From Candidatus Poribacteria bacterium (GTDB taxonomy: Bacteria; Poribacteria; WGA-4E; WGA-3G): a stretch of DNA of 33,609 bases. The position numbers were made by a program, and so were the translations under genes. The notes under the pieces were generated by a model. It searched no databases, was not told the DNA's origin, and saw only the letters and a list, made by a program, of their open reading frames with translations. The DNA is taken from NCBI GenBank assembly GCA_022823085.1, contig JAJDXV010000007.1:1-33609 (forward strand). The letters run 5' to 3'. Positions 17,500 through 25,888 of the stretch are shown here, piece by piece. Positions within the stretch are counted from its first letter, which is position 1. Each line of letters starts with the position of its first letter.

Positions 17500-19365
17500 A
17501 TGGACACAAAGAAACTTACGATGGGACAAGCCATCGTTGAATTTCTTCAACAACAGTATGTTGAAAGGGATGGAAACGAAGGACAATTTTTCGCCGGGAT
17601 GTTCGGCATCTTCGGTCATGGGAATGTCGCAGGGATTGGACAAGCACTGCATCAGTACGCCGATTCTTTTCGCTTCTATCAGACACGGAATGAACAGTCG
17701 ATGGTGCATACCGCTGCTGCATTCGCGAAGATGAACAACCGTTTACGCGCCTTCGCTTGCACGACTTCTATCGGACCGGGTGCGACGAACATGATTACGG
17801 GTGCCGCAGGGGCGACTATCAATCGGTTACCTGTGCTCCTGCTACCGGGCGATATTTTCTCTACCCGTTTAGTCGCCCCCGTATTGCAGCAGTTGGAATC
17901 TCCGAGCTCACAGGACTATTCGGTGAACGATTGCTTCAAGCCGATTTCACGCTATTGGGACCGGATTAATCGTCCCGAACAGATCATCACAGCCTTACCG
18001 GAGGCGATGCGGGTGCTGACTTCGCAAGCCGAGACGGGGACCGTCACGTTGGCACTTCCACAAGACGTACAGGCAGAGGCGTACGATTATCCGTCGCAGC
18101 TCTTTGAGAAGCGCGTCTATACAATTCCTCGGACTCGGGCAGACGCAGGGCTGTTGAATCGAGCAGTGGCGTGGATCCGTGAGAGCAAACGTCCGTTAAT
18201 CATCGCTGGTGGTGGTGTTATCTACAGTGAAGCGACGGCAGAACTTGCTGCGTTTGTCGAGCGTACCGGTATTCCGGTCGGTGAGACCTTCGCTGGTAAA
18301 GGGTCCCTGTCGTATAATCACCCACAGAATCTCGGTGCGGTAGGTGTAACGGGTACGCCAGGCGCGAATGTCTCAGCGCGGGAGGCGGACTTGGTTATCG
18401 CTATCGGTACACGCTTGAGCGATTTTACGACTGCCTCTAAAACCGCTTTTCAGAACCCGGATGTCCGTTTTATCGGTATCAATGTTACCGAATTTGACGC
18501 TTATAAACACGCTGCGCTACCGCTTGTCGCCGACGCACGTGTCACACTTTCGGAACTCGCTACCGCTGTTGCGGACTATCAGGTTGACGCGGCTTATGCT
18601 GCACAGATTGAAAAATGTCGTGCGGAATGGGAATCCGAGGTGGATCGGCTTTACCATCTCGGACACGGGCCGCTACCGAGCCAGAGTGAAGTTATTGGTG
18701 TCGTCAATGAATTCTCACGTCCTGAAGATGTCATGGTTTGTGCTGCCGGTAGCATGCCGGGAGATTTACATAAATTATGGCGGACCCGTAACCCGAAACA
18801 GTACCACTTGGAATACGGTTATTCGTGTATGGGATATGAAATCGCCGGTGGGTTAGGCATCAAGATGGCGGATCCGAGTCGTGATGTCTATGTTATGGTC
18901 GGCGATGGTTCGTATCTGATGTTAGCACAGGAGATTATTACATCGATTCAGGAAGGCTATAAACTGATTATTGTCTTGGTCAATAATGACGGACATAGCA
19001 GCATCGGTGGTTTATCGCGTGCGACAGGTGTACAGGGGTTTGGCACGCGTTTCCGATACCGTGACGAGGCGAGTGGCGAACTCTCTGGCGAATTTTTGCC
19101 GGTGGATCTCGCAGCGAATGCCGCCAGCCTCGGGGCTAAAGTTATTGAAGCGACGACTTTGCAGAGTCTGAAAGCTGCGCTGCATGAAGCGCGCGAAGCA
19201 CCGCAGACAACAGTTGTAAAGATTGATGTAGATTACGACGAGCAAGTTCCGGGTTATGAATCTTGGTGGGATGTGCCGGTCGCTGAGGTTTCCGAAGTGG
19301 ACACGGCGCAAGAGGCTTACAGAGAATACGAATCGGATAAACAGAAGGAACGTTACTTCCTATAG
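17500..19365 (+). CDS. iolD: 3D-(3,5/4)-trihydroxycyclohexane-1,2-dione acylhydrolase (TPP-dependent)
   Basis: A 621-residue ThDP enzyme of the IolD family. It starts with the typical LTMGQAIVEFLQQQYVE and then MFGIFGHGNVAGIGQAL; the glutamate in RNEQSMVHTAAAFAK is the expected cofactor-activating residue, and the C-terminal ThDP motif is GDGSYLML...VLVNN. It opens the trihydroxycyclohexanedione ring to 5-deoxy-glucuronate in myo-inositol catabolism. The start is ATG 17500 with AAGGAA at 17483-17488, because the family begins close to LTMGQA. A frame open from TTG 17425 would add 25 residues overlapping iolC. A strong AAAGGAG at 17445-17451 has no start codon at a usable distance, which is odd. 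Confidence 0.92.
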   Translation: MDTKKLTMGQAIVEFLQQQYVERDGNEGQFFAGMFGIFGHGNVAGIGQALHQYADSFRFYQTRNEQSMVHTAAAFAKMNNRLRAFACTTSIGPGATNMITGAAGATINRLPVLLLPGDIFSTRLVAPVLQQLESPSSQDYSVNDCFKPISRYWDRINRPEQIITALPEAMRVLTSQAETGTVTLALPQDVQAEAYDYPSQLFEKRVYTIPRTRADAGLLNRAVAWIRESKRPLIIAGGGVIYSEATAELAAFVERTGIPVGETFAGKGSLSYNHPQNLGAVGVTGTPGANVSAREADLVIAIGTRLSDFTTASKTAFQNPDVRFIGINVTEFDAYKHAALPLVADARVTLSELATAVADYQVDAAYAAQIEKCRAEWESEVDRLYHLGHGPLPSQSEVIGVVNEFSRPEDVMVCAAGSMPGDLHKLWRTRNPKQYHLEYGYSCMGYEIAGGLGIKMADPSRDVYVMVGDGSYLMLAQEIITSIQEGYKLIIVLVNNDGHSSIGGLSRATGVQGFGTRFRYRDEASGELSGEFLPVDLAANAASLGAKVIEATTLQSLKAALHEAREAPQTTVVKIDVDYDEQVPGYESWWDVPVAEVSEVDTAQEAYREYESDKQKERYFL

Positions 19366-19436
19366 ATGATTTGTGCTAAACTGTTTGCTAACGAGGATTG
19401 AAACTTGTCAACAATTGATGATCAGGAGAGGACCCT

Positions 19437-19676
19437 ATGAAAGCTTCAGAACTTTTAACAAAAGTCAAATCAGGAGGGGTAATCCCTTGCGGCGTGTGTG
19501 ATGGGCAAATCCCAGCAGACGACATTTTAAGTTTCGCGTTTAAATTGGGGAAACTCGCGCCACGGATGGAGAATGCGAACGTTGGTGCTATTACCTGCGT
19601 CCAGTGTCAAGCGGCAGACCCAGACATCAAAATCACCCCGCGTGGACCTGATATTAAGTTTGTCCGTGGTGATTAA
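19437..19676 (+). CDS. Small double-CxxC protein, putative zinc-binding, unknown function
   Basis: A 79-residue protein with two CxxC knuckles, C18/C21 (IPCGVCDG) and C54/C57 (ITCVQCQ), spaced 32 residues apart as in a zinc-ribbon or rubredoxin-like fold. Between them lies a helix (DDILSFAFKLGKLAPRM). GGAGAGG just before the ATG is an excellent ribosome binding site. It sits 71 bases after iolD and immediately before a terminator, so it is probably the last gene of the iol transcript. I do not recognise the family; a metal-binding or redox accessory protein is a guess. Confidence 0.65.
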   Translation: MKASELLTKVKSGGVIPCGVCDGQIPADDILSFAFKLGKLAPRMENANVGAITCVQCQAADPDIKITPRGPDIKFVRGD

Positions 19677-19683
19677 CCTTAGA

Positions 19684-19718
19684 GGGCGGATTTTTTTGAA
19701 TCCGCCCGTTCTTATTTG
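19684..19718 (+). terminator. Rho-independent terminator of the iol transcription unit
   Basis: GGGCGGATT (19684-19692) pairs with AATCCGCCC (19699-19707) around a six-base loop, followed by GTTCTTATTT. The tail is only moderately T-rich. The hairpin begins eight bases after the stop of the CxxC gene and ends just before the rlmB start. Confidence 0.7.
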
Positions 19719-19721
19719 ACG

Positions 19722-20462
19722 ATGTCCAAGTACATTGTTGGTAGAAATCCAGTCATAGAGTGTTTACAGAGCGGGACCCAAGGTGTAGAAAGGCTCTTCA
19801 TCACCGAGGGGAATAGGCATGCGCGTATCCGTCAAATTGTTGCGATGGCGGAACAGGCTGGGATTCCGATAAAATACTGTGCACGGCGCGAGTTGGATAG
19901 ACTTGAACCTTCACTACCACACCAAGGCGTTGTTGCGGTCGTTAGACCTGTGCATTATAGCGACCTGTCATCCATACTTTCCGATATACAGCGTAGTGGA
20001 GATAGCGCGCTATTGGTGATGTTAGACGGTGTTCAGGACCCAAGGAATTTTGGTGCGATTCTTAGAACTGCTGAAGCGGCGAATGCGGATGCTGTTATCA
20101 TTCCGAAGGACCGCGCCGTTGGCATCACACCTGCGGTTCATAAAGCGTCGGCGGGTGCCTCCGCGCATATCCCTATCGTCAAGGTAACAAACCTTGCACG
20201 GACTTTGGACGCACTTAAAGATGCAGGCATCTGGGTCGCGGGTGCTGCAGGCGAGGCATCGTATCTGTATACGGATGCAGATTTTAGCGTTCCGTTATGT
20301 CTGGTTCTCGGGAGTGAAGGGACCGGTATCCGACGGCTTGTCAAACAGAAATGTGACTACCTTGTGCATCTGCCGATGTTGGGCAAGATCGCGTCGTTGA
20401 ATGTTTCAGTTGCAGCCGGTATCCTGCTATACGAGGTCGTTCGACAGCGTCAGACGAGATGA
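19722..20462 (+). CDS. rlmB: 23S rRNA (guanosine-2'-O)-methyltransferase, TrmH/SpoU family (RlmB-like)
   Basis: A 246-residue SPOUT methyltransferase: N-terminal substrate-binding domain (about 1-75, with VGRNPVIECLQSG and a HQGVVAVV linker) and a C-terminal catalytic knot with motif 1 DGVQDPRNFGAILRTAEA, motif 2 LVLGSEGTGI and motif 3 LPMLGKIASLNVSVAAGILLYE. RlmB methylates the 2'-OH of G2251 in the 23S rRNA P-loop (E. coli numbering) using SAM. The ATG at 19722 fits the family N-terminus; TTG 19716 is just upstream in frame. There is no clear ribosome binding site, and the terminator at 19684-19718 sits almost against the start, so expression may depend on readthrough or on a leaderless transcript. 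Confidence 0.9.
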   Translation: MSKYIVGRNPVIECLQSGTQGVERLFITEGNRHARIRQIVAMAEQAGIPIKYCARRELDRLEPSLPHQGVVAVVRPVHYSDLSSILSDIQRSGDSALLVMLDGVQDPRNFGAILRTAEAANADAVIIPKDRAVGITPAVHKASAGASAHIPIVKVTNLARTLDALKDAGIWVAGAAGEASYLYTDADFSVPLCLVLGSEGTGIRRLVKQKCDYLVHLPMLGKIASLNVSVAAGILLYEVVRQRQTR

Positions 20463-20472
20463 ACCCTGTTTT

Positions 20473-21228
20473 TTAGATAAAACCTTCCTCTTTTAGACTG
20501 ACGAAGATCCCGTCTCCGATGACAATGTGGTCCAACACTTTAATCCCGATCTGGTTTCCCGCCTCAATCAATTGCTTCGTTGCCCGGATGTCTTCCTGGC
20601 TCGGCTGTGGATCACCGGATGGGTGGTTATGGGCGAGTACGATTGAGTTCGCCGATTCCTCGATGGCGAACCGGAAGATTTCGCGTGGGTGAAAGACACT
20701 GGCGTTGAGTGTCCCTTCAAAAACTGTTGCTTCTCCCAACCTTTTGCCCCAAGTCAACGTATCCAAAGCCTCAGCGTTTCCACCGAGACCTTTGGTTGTG
20801 ACTCCACCCTTGGTATCAAGGCATAAGACGCAGACGATTTCCTGCTGTAGGTAGCGCATTTTGGACATCATGAGGTCTGCAACATCGGAGGGTGAGGTGA
20901 TTTTATCTCGGTCGGCATGGAAGCGTGCAAGTCGTTTTCCGAGTTCAAACGCTGCAACGATCTGTGCTGCTTTCGCTTCACCGACACCTTTGATCTTCTC
21001 AAATTGCTTGGATTTGTAGTCAGCCATCCGTTTGAGATCGCCTTCGAGTGCTATAAGGATCTGTTCACCGAGTTGGATGGCACTCGTTCCTTGGAAGCCA
21101 CTCTTGAGAATAATCGCTAATAGTTCTGAATCCTTCAGAATCTCTGGCCCGTACTTATGAAGTCGTTCACGCGGACGTTCATTTTCGGGGAGGTCCTTAA
21201 TTCGCACGGGGCGGTATTCGTTAGACAT
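20473..21228 (-). CDS. radC: RadC/DUF2466 family JAB/MPN-domain protein with an internal insertion
   Basis: A 251-residue protein with N-terminal RadC helices (IKDLPENERPRERLHKYG), a helix-hairpin-helix (about 76-95, IKGVGEAKAAQIVAAFELGKR) and a C-terminal JAB/MPN domain with the metal motif HNHPSGDPQPSQED (H200, H202, D213) and the tail KVLDHIVIGDGIFVSLKEEGFI. Despite the name, a DNA repair role is not established; the fold suggests a metalloprotease or DNA-linked enzyme. Compared with the usual LDTKNxx...GTLNxSxVHPRE stretch, there is an extra segment of about 20 residues (about 147-168, KGLGGNAEALDTLTWGKRLGEA). The start has AAAGGGA upstream. It converges with rlmB with 10 bp between the genes. 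Confidence 0.92.
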   Translation of the reverse strand: MSNEYRPVRIKDLPENERPRERLHKYGPEILKDSELLAIILKSGFQGTSAIQLGEQILIALEGDLKRMADYKSKQFEKIKGVGEAKAAQIVAAFELGKRLARFHADRDKITSPSDVADLMMSKMRYLQQEIVCVLCLDTKGGVTTKGLGGNAEALDTLTWGKRLGEATVFEGTLNASVFHPREIFRFAIEESANSIVLAHNHPSGDPQPSQEDIRATKQLIEAGNQIGIKVLDHIVIGDGIFVSLKEEGFI

Positions 21229-21264
21229 TGTATCCCTTTCAGTCTATTGGAGAATTTAGTGGCA

Positions 21265-21293
21265 ATTATACCGGATTTTCAAAATAAAAACAA
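21265..21293 (-). promoter_or_regulatory. Putative radC promoter
   Basis: On the minus strand: TTGTTT (21293-21288), 17-bp spacer, TATAAT (21270-21265). The -10 is perfect and the -35 weak. It sits about 37 bases before the radC ATG and is divergent from the promoter at 21324. Confidence 0.5.
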
Positions 21294-21323
21294 ACGAAAT
21301 TTGATTGCGATGCAATTTGTAGG

Positions 21324-21353
21324 TTGACAAATAATTTGAAAATAGTGTAAAAT
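21324..21353 (+). promoter_or_regulatory. Promoter of the partner-switching operon
   Basis: TTGACA (21324-21329), 18-bp spacer, TAAAAT (21348-21353). The -35 is perfect and the -10 matches five of six. The expected start near 21360 leaves a leader of about 50 nt to the first STAS gene. Confidence 0.65.
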
Positions 21354-21409
21354 AAGGGTAATGAGTTGGTCGTATCTGTTTCCTAACAAATGTAAAGAAG
21401 GAGAAAATC

Positions 21410-21760
21410 ATGGCAACTACGATCCGTCAAAGAGATGGCGTTGCGATTTTAGAACCGAGTGGGAAAATAATGGGATCCTCAGTATCAGAGTTACGAGACG
21501 CTATCACATCACAGATAGATGCGTCTGAGGCACCCCGGATCCTTATTAATTTTGAGCGTGTTACGATGATGGACAGTTCGGGTCTTGGTACCCTGATGGG
21601 CGCGCATGTCGCAGCGACGCGTAAAAAAGGGTCTATTGGTGTTATCCATGTCGGGAAAAATATCAAAAACCTGATTGTCCGCAGCCGCCTCATCAGTATC
21701 TTTGAACATTTTGACGACGAAGATGCTGCAGTCGCAGGCTTGGCAAGTAAAAGTCAATAA
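21410..21760 (+). CDS. STAS-domain anti-sigma factor antagonist-like protein 1
   Basis: A 116-residue single STAS domain of the SpoIIAA/RsbV type. It has the phosphorylation loop MMDSSGLGTLMG (D55, S56, S57, G58), one serine of which would be phosphorylated by an RsbW-like kinase and dephosphorylated by a SpoIIE-type phosphatase. A good AAGGAG precedes the ATG. It is the first gene of a signalling operon containing a second STAS protein, a USP protein, a histidine kinase, receivers and a phosphatase. Confidence 0.9.
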   Translation: MATTIRQRDGVAILEPSGKIMGSSVSELRDAITSQIDASEAPRILINFERVTMMDSSGLGTLMGAHVAATRKKGSIGVIHVGKNIKNLIVRSRLISIFEHFDDEDAAVAGLASKSQ

Positions 21761-21816
21761 GTGAGAGAGCGGAACGCGCCTACGATCGAAATCGACTATG
21801 GCATTAGGAGTACATT

Positions 21817-22167
21817 ATGGCAATCACCGTGTCTGAGAGAGAAGGGGTCGTTATATTTAAACTGAGCGGTAGAATTATCGCCCCGGGCATCGAAGAAGTC
21901 TCCGAAACTATGTCAGAGACACTTGCGGTGCGCGCCTCACCAGCGAAGTTGGTATTTGACTTCAAAGGGGTAACCGCGATGGATAGTTCTGGTCTTGGTG
22001 CGCTCATGAAAGTGTATTCTGATATTCACCCGCACGGCGGTGAGATTGCGGTGGTTAACGTGAACAAACATGTGAAAAATCTCATTGTTATGGCACGATT
22101 AATCACCGTCTTCAAGAGTTATGAGAGTGAGGATGATGCCGTTGCTGCTTTGCTGCGCCATTCGTAA
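21817..22167 (+). CDS. STAS-domain anti-sigma factor antagonist-like protein 2
   Basis: A second 116-residue STAS protein, paralogous to the first (same length, same AMDSSGLGALM loop and KNLIV[RM][SA]RLI segment) but clearly diverged elsewhere. AGGAG lies seven bases before the ATG. Two STAS proteins in tandem, 56 bases apart, suggest either different partners or graded response in the same switch. Confidence 0.9.
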   Translation: MAITVSEREGVVIFKLSGRIIAPGIEEVSETMSETLAVRASPAKLVFDFKGVTAMDSSGLGALMKVYSDIHPHGGEIAVVNVNKHVKNLIVMARLITVFKSYESEDDAVAALLRHS

Positions 22168-22269
22168 GTAAGATGAGTTGCTGTACGTTCGAGACGCAGT
22201 TCGTTTTTAGTTTAAATGACCACCTATAAGTAAGACTCGACTGTATTGCACCAATAAGGGAAAAGTCTC

Positions 22270-23031
22270 ATGATCAAAAATATCCTCGTCGCTATCGGCG
22301 ATACGGATTATGAAAAGAACGCCTTTGAATACGCCGGTCAGTTAGCAGTGCTTTTAGGGACGCATCTATCGTGCGTTTTCTTTCAAGACAGCAGCCATGG
22401 TGGGAATGCTGATGTCGCAGCGACTGTTCTCCGGCGAACGGAAGCGGAATGCGCCCTCTACGATTTTCTGGACTACCATGTTGAGGCTGTCGCTGGAAAC
22501 CCGAGACAGATGATTTGCGAAGTCGCTCGCTCCGCGGACCTTGTCGTCGTCGGACTGCCAGAAGATGTCCGAAAACGCCGATTAAAACTTATTCAAAACC
22601 AAATAGACGATGTTTTGCAACATATCACAAGACCGATCATCGTGGTCCATGAACAGTGTACACTTCTACGGAAAATACTCGCTGTTCACCACGGTGATAT
22701 CTATTCCGACCACGCTTTGGGACTTGTTGCCGAAATCGGTGAGTTGACAAAGGCCGGGGTCGTTGGACTTGCACTTTCAAGTACACAACCGGAAGCGACA
22801 CAGATTAGACAGCAGATGGAAGCGTACTTAAAATACTATGATGTTCAAACGGAATTCCTTACCGCTCGTGGTTTTACGGTCACAAATATCTTAGAAAACG
22901 CTGATGAAAGTGATTGCGATCTCATCGCGTTGAGTGCAAGTCATCACGGTAGATTGTACGAACTCGTTTTCCAGAGTACGACACAAACCGTTGTCAAACT
23001 CGCGAACCGCGCGGTTCTGGTAACGAGATAG
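22270..23031 (+). CDS. Tandem universal stress protein (UspA-like)
   Basis: A 253-residue protein with two USP-like halves (about 1-130 and 132-253). The first begins MIKNILVAIGDTDYEKNAFEYAGQLA and ends with PIIVVHE; the second begins LLRKILAVHHGDIYSDHALGLVAEIG and ends with NRAVLVTR. The classic G-x2-G-x9-G-(S/T) ATP motif is not recognisable in the first half (VVGLPEDVRKRRLKLIQ) and is degenerate in the second (SASHHGRLYELVFQST), so nucleotide binding is uncertain. It lies between STAS genes and a sensor kinase, which suggests a role in stress signalling. There is little sign of a ribosome binding site beyond AAGGG at about 22256. Confidence 0.78.
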   Translation: MIKNILVAIGDTDYEKNAFEYAGQLAVLLGTHLSCVFFQDSSHGGNADVAATVLRRTEAECALYDFLDYHVEAVAGNPRQMICEVARSADLVVVGLPEDVRKRRLKLIQNQIDDVLQHITRPIIVVHEQCTLLRKILAVHHGDIYSDHALGLVAEIGELTKAGVVGLALSSTQPEATQIRQQMEAYLKYYDVQTEFLTARGFTVTNILENADESDCDLIALSASHHGRLYELVFQSTTQTVVKLANRAVLVTR

Positions 23032-23082
23032 ATTTAACGCAATACGCATAGTGTGCCTACCTCGTATTTCCCGGAGGCAGCC

Positions 23083-25413
23083 ATGAAGCCTAATGACGCA
23101 ACTTTCAAGGAACAGACAGAGGACCGCATCGATTTTCGCGGTGTTTTGGCGATCTCCGCGGATATGTTCGCCTGTATCAGTTGTGACGGCAGCTTCACGC
23201 CGCTTAACGCCGCATGGGAAGACGCTCTCGGATTCACCGAATCGGAACTCCGAAACCAACCCTGGCCGGCGTTTGTACACCCAGAAGATAGACAGAAAAC
23301 GGTTGCCGGAATCGAAGAAGTTGAAGCCGGAGAAGAACACGATGCGACCTTTGAAAGCCGCTTACGGTGCCGAGATGAATCCTACAAATGGTTCAGGTGG
23401 CGTGTAACGAAGGTGCCAGAGAAGAGGCACTGTTACATCGTCGCAACCGATATTAGCCGACAGAAGCGACTTGAGGCAAAAGTAAAAGAGGCGGAGATTC
23501 GTTTCCAGCAGCTCGTGGTACAACATGTACAAGAAGGCGATCTGTTACATACTTTAATGGATCATACCCCTGACCATATTTATTTTAAAGATCGCGAGAG
23601 TCGGTTTATCCGAATTAACCGTTCCTTGGCGGCCCAGTTCGGCTTGGAAAACCCGATAGATGCCGTGAATAAAACGGATTTTGATTTCTTTACACGTGAG
23701 CACGCGCAACAGGCATACCAAGACGAACAGGACGTTATCAAGACCGGGAAACCGATGGAAGGGAAACAGGAAAAAGAGACGTGGCCCGATGAACAAGATA
23801 CCTGGGTGTCAACAACGAAAGTACCGATTCGGGATAGAGAAGGCCGTATTATTGGGACTTGTGGTATCTCTCGCGATATAACTGAGTACTATCGCGCGCA
23901 GCAAGCCCTGCGAGATTCTGAGGCGAATTGGCGTTCGCTTGTTGAGAGTGTGCCGGATATTATCTCAACGATCGATCTCGATTATCGGCTTGAGTTTATC
24001 AATAGACTTCCGCTAACCCTCGATTTGAAACCTCAAGATATGGTTGGGCAGAGCGTTTTTGATTTCCTCCCGGAAGAACATCACGGACGGCTTAGAGAAG
24101 CTTGTGCAAAGGTCATCGCAACGGGTGAGGTGGCTACCTACGAAGTTCAAGGACTGATGAGTGGGTATTGGTATGCTTCCTGCCTCGGTCCGATTCAACA
24201 GGACGGCGAATTGATCGGGTTCGTCATGGCATCAACAAATATCACTGACCGCAAACAGGCAGAGATTGAGTTACAACACAGTGAGGAACGGTTTCGTCGG
24301 GCAGTCTTGAACGCGCCACTGCCGATTATGATTCATGCCGAGGATGGTGAGGTCCTGCAAATTAGTCGCGCATGGACAGAGTTAACAGGGTACACGCTCG
24401 AAGATGTACCTACGATTCCAAATTGGTTGGCACAGACGAACAGTCAAGAACCTGATAGCATCGAATCACATCTCGAACAGTTGTATAGTTCCACCGGTCG
24501 CGTCGTAGAAGGTGAATACGAGATTTTTACGAAGTCCGGCAAAAGGCGGATTTGGGAATTTAGTTCGTCGTTACTGGGTGCACTACCTGATAAAAGACAG
24601 CTCGGCATTAGTATGGCGCTCGACGTTACAGAGCGAATAAAAACCCAAAAGGTGATGCAGCGAGCCATGGAGACGGCTGAGCAGGCGAGTCGCGCCAAAA
24701 GCGATTTTCTTGCAAACATGAGCCATGAACTACGGACACCTTTAAATGCGATTATCGGGTTCGCGGAGATACTGCGCGATGAGCTCGTCGGTACCGTTAA
24801 CGCCGAACAGAAAGAATGTATCAATGACATCCATATTAGTGGGCAGCATCTCTTGGAGATGATCAACGATATCCTTGACCTTTCAAAGATTGAAGCCGGG
24901 AAGATGGTGCTACAATTGGAGGAATTTTCTGTTGTAGAGGCGGTCGAAGAAGTCAACGCTATTATTACCGCACTCGCTGTGAAAAAGAATTTGAAACTTA
25001 CCCTGACCTACAATTGTGATGATATGATTCAGGCGGATCGCGTCAAGTTTAAACAGATCTTTTACAATTTATTGTCCAATGCGGTAAAATTTACGCCGGA
25101 AAGCGGTAAAGTTTCGACGCGGCTCGAAGTCACTGCAACAGAGCTGCGTGCCGAGGTGAGTGATACCGGTATAGGTATTGCGGAAGCGGATCAGGCTAAA
25201 CTTTTCGCGCCCTTTACACAGATTGACACCTCGAAATCGCGGCGGTATGGTGGGACTGGGCTCGGTTTAGCATTGACGCGCAGGCTTATCATGCTGCACG
25301 GCGGAGAAATCAGCGTCAAAAGCGAGGAAGGTAAAGGGAGCAACTTCGCCTTGCGGATGCCGCTACACCAGTCGGAACAGAGCACTCATGGTGATTCTGA
25401 TGAAGTCGTATAG
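23083..25413 (+). CDS. Soluble multi-PAS sensor histidine kinase
   Basis: A 776-residue kinase from ATG 23083 (GGAGG five bases upstream; an in-frame GTG at 23053 has none). It has four PAS/PAC units (about 15-125, 150-280, 285-400, 405-530) with PAS-like starts such as [40 protein letters not shown] and [21 protein letters not shown]. Next is HisKA with the phosphorylated histidine H548 in [19 protein letters not shown], then a HATPase domain with N-box [12 protein letters not shown]1 DTGIGIA, F-box LFAPFTQID and G2 [14 protein letters not shown]. There are no transmembrane helices, so it should sense an internal or soluble signal. The next gene is a receiver, its likely partner. Ligand or cofactor cannot be read from sequence. 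Confidence 0.93.
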   Translation: MKPNDATFKEQTEDRIDFRGVLAISADMFACISCDGSFTPLNAAWEDALGFTESELRNQPWPAFVHPEDRQKTVAGIEEVEAGEEHDATFESRLRCRDESYKWFRWRVTKVPEKRHCYIVATDISRQKRLEAKVKEAEIRFQQLVVQHVQEGDLLHTLMDHTPDHIYFKDRESRFIRINRSLAAQFGLENPIDAVNKTDFDFFTREHAQQAYQDEQDVIKTGKPMEGKQEKETWPDEQDTWVSTTKVPIRDREGRIIGTCGISRDITEYYRAQQALRDSEANWRSLVESVPDIISTIDLDYRLEFINRLPLTLDLKPQDMVGQSVFDFLPEEHHGRLREACAKVIATGEVATYEVQGLMSGYWYASCLGPIQQDGELIGFVMASTNITDRKQAEIELQHSEERFRRAVLNAPLPIMIHAEDGEVLQISRAWTELTGYTLEDVPTIPNWLAQTNSQEPDSIESHLEQLYSSTGRVVEGEYEIFTKSGKRRIWEFSSSLLGALPDKRQLGISMALDVTERIKTQKVMQRAMETAEQASRAKSDFLANMSHELRTPLNAIIGFAEILRDELVGTVNAEQKECINDIHISGQHLLEMINDILDLSKIEAGKMVLQLEEFSVVEAVEEVNAIITALAVKKNLKLTLTYNCDDMIQADRVKFKQIFYNLLSNAVKFTPESGKVSTRLEVTATELRAEVSDTGIGIAEADQAKLFAPFTQIDTSKSRRYGGTGLGLALTRRLIMLHGGEISVKSEEGKGSNFALRMPLHQSEQSTHGDSDEVV

Positions 25414-25468
25414 CGAGTAAAGGCGCGGTGGTTTGACACGACTGCCGGTTTAAAATAGGGGACAGCCC

Positions 25469-25888
25469 GTGAGAACTGAAAACTCACCTCCAGACGATGG
25501 ACACACAGAAACACAGAAACGCGTCTTGGTCATTGAAGATCAGGAACTAAACCGGAAGGTTGTACGGATTGTTCTGCAATCAAGAGGCTATACAGTTGTC
25601 GAAGCGACTGATGCTATCGAGGCACTTGCAAGTTTGGAGGACGCGATCCCGCATCTGATTCTCATGGATATCGCCTTACCGGGACAAAGCGGTGAGGATC
25701 TAACGAGACGGATCAAAGCGAATTTGGCGTGGGTAGATATACCGATTATCGCGTTAACGGCTGCGGCGATGTCCGGCGACAGGGAACGGATCCTCAAATC
25801 TGGATGTGATGATTATCTCAGTAAACCGATTGACATTAAGATACTGGTTGAACGTGTAGAAACTCACCTGAGAAGGTCAGAGACATGA
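25469..25888 (+). CDS. Single-domain response regulator
   Basis: A 139-residue CheY-like receiver with the acidic pair E23/D24, phosphoacceptor D67 (HLILMDIALPG), T97 and K119 (YLSKPID). There is no output domain. The start is GTG 25469 with AGGGGA upstream. Its TGA overlaps the ATG of the next gene (ATGA), so the two are translated together. It probably passes phosphate from the histidine kinase or modulates the downstream phosphatase. Confidence 0.92.
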   Translation: MRTENSPPDDGHTETQKRVLVIEDQELNRKVVRIVLQSRGYTVVEATDAIEALASLEDAIPHLILMDIALPGQSGEDLTRRIKANLAWVDIPIIALTAAAMSGDRERILKSGCDDYLSKPIDIKILVERVETHLRRSET

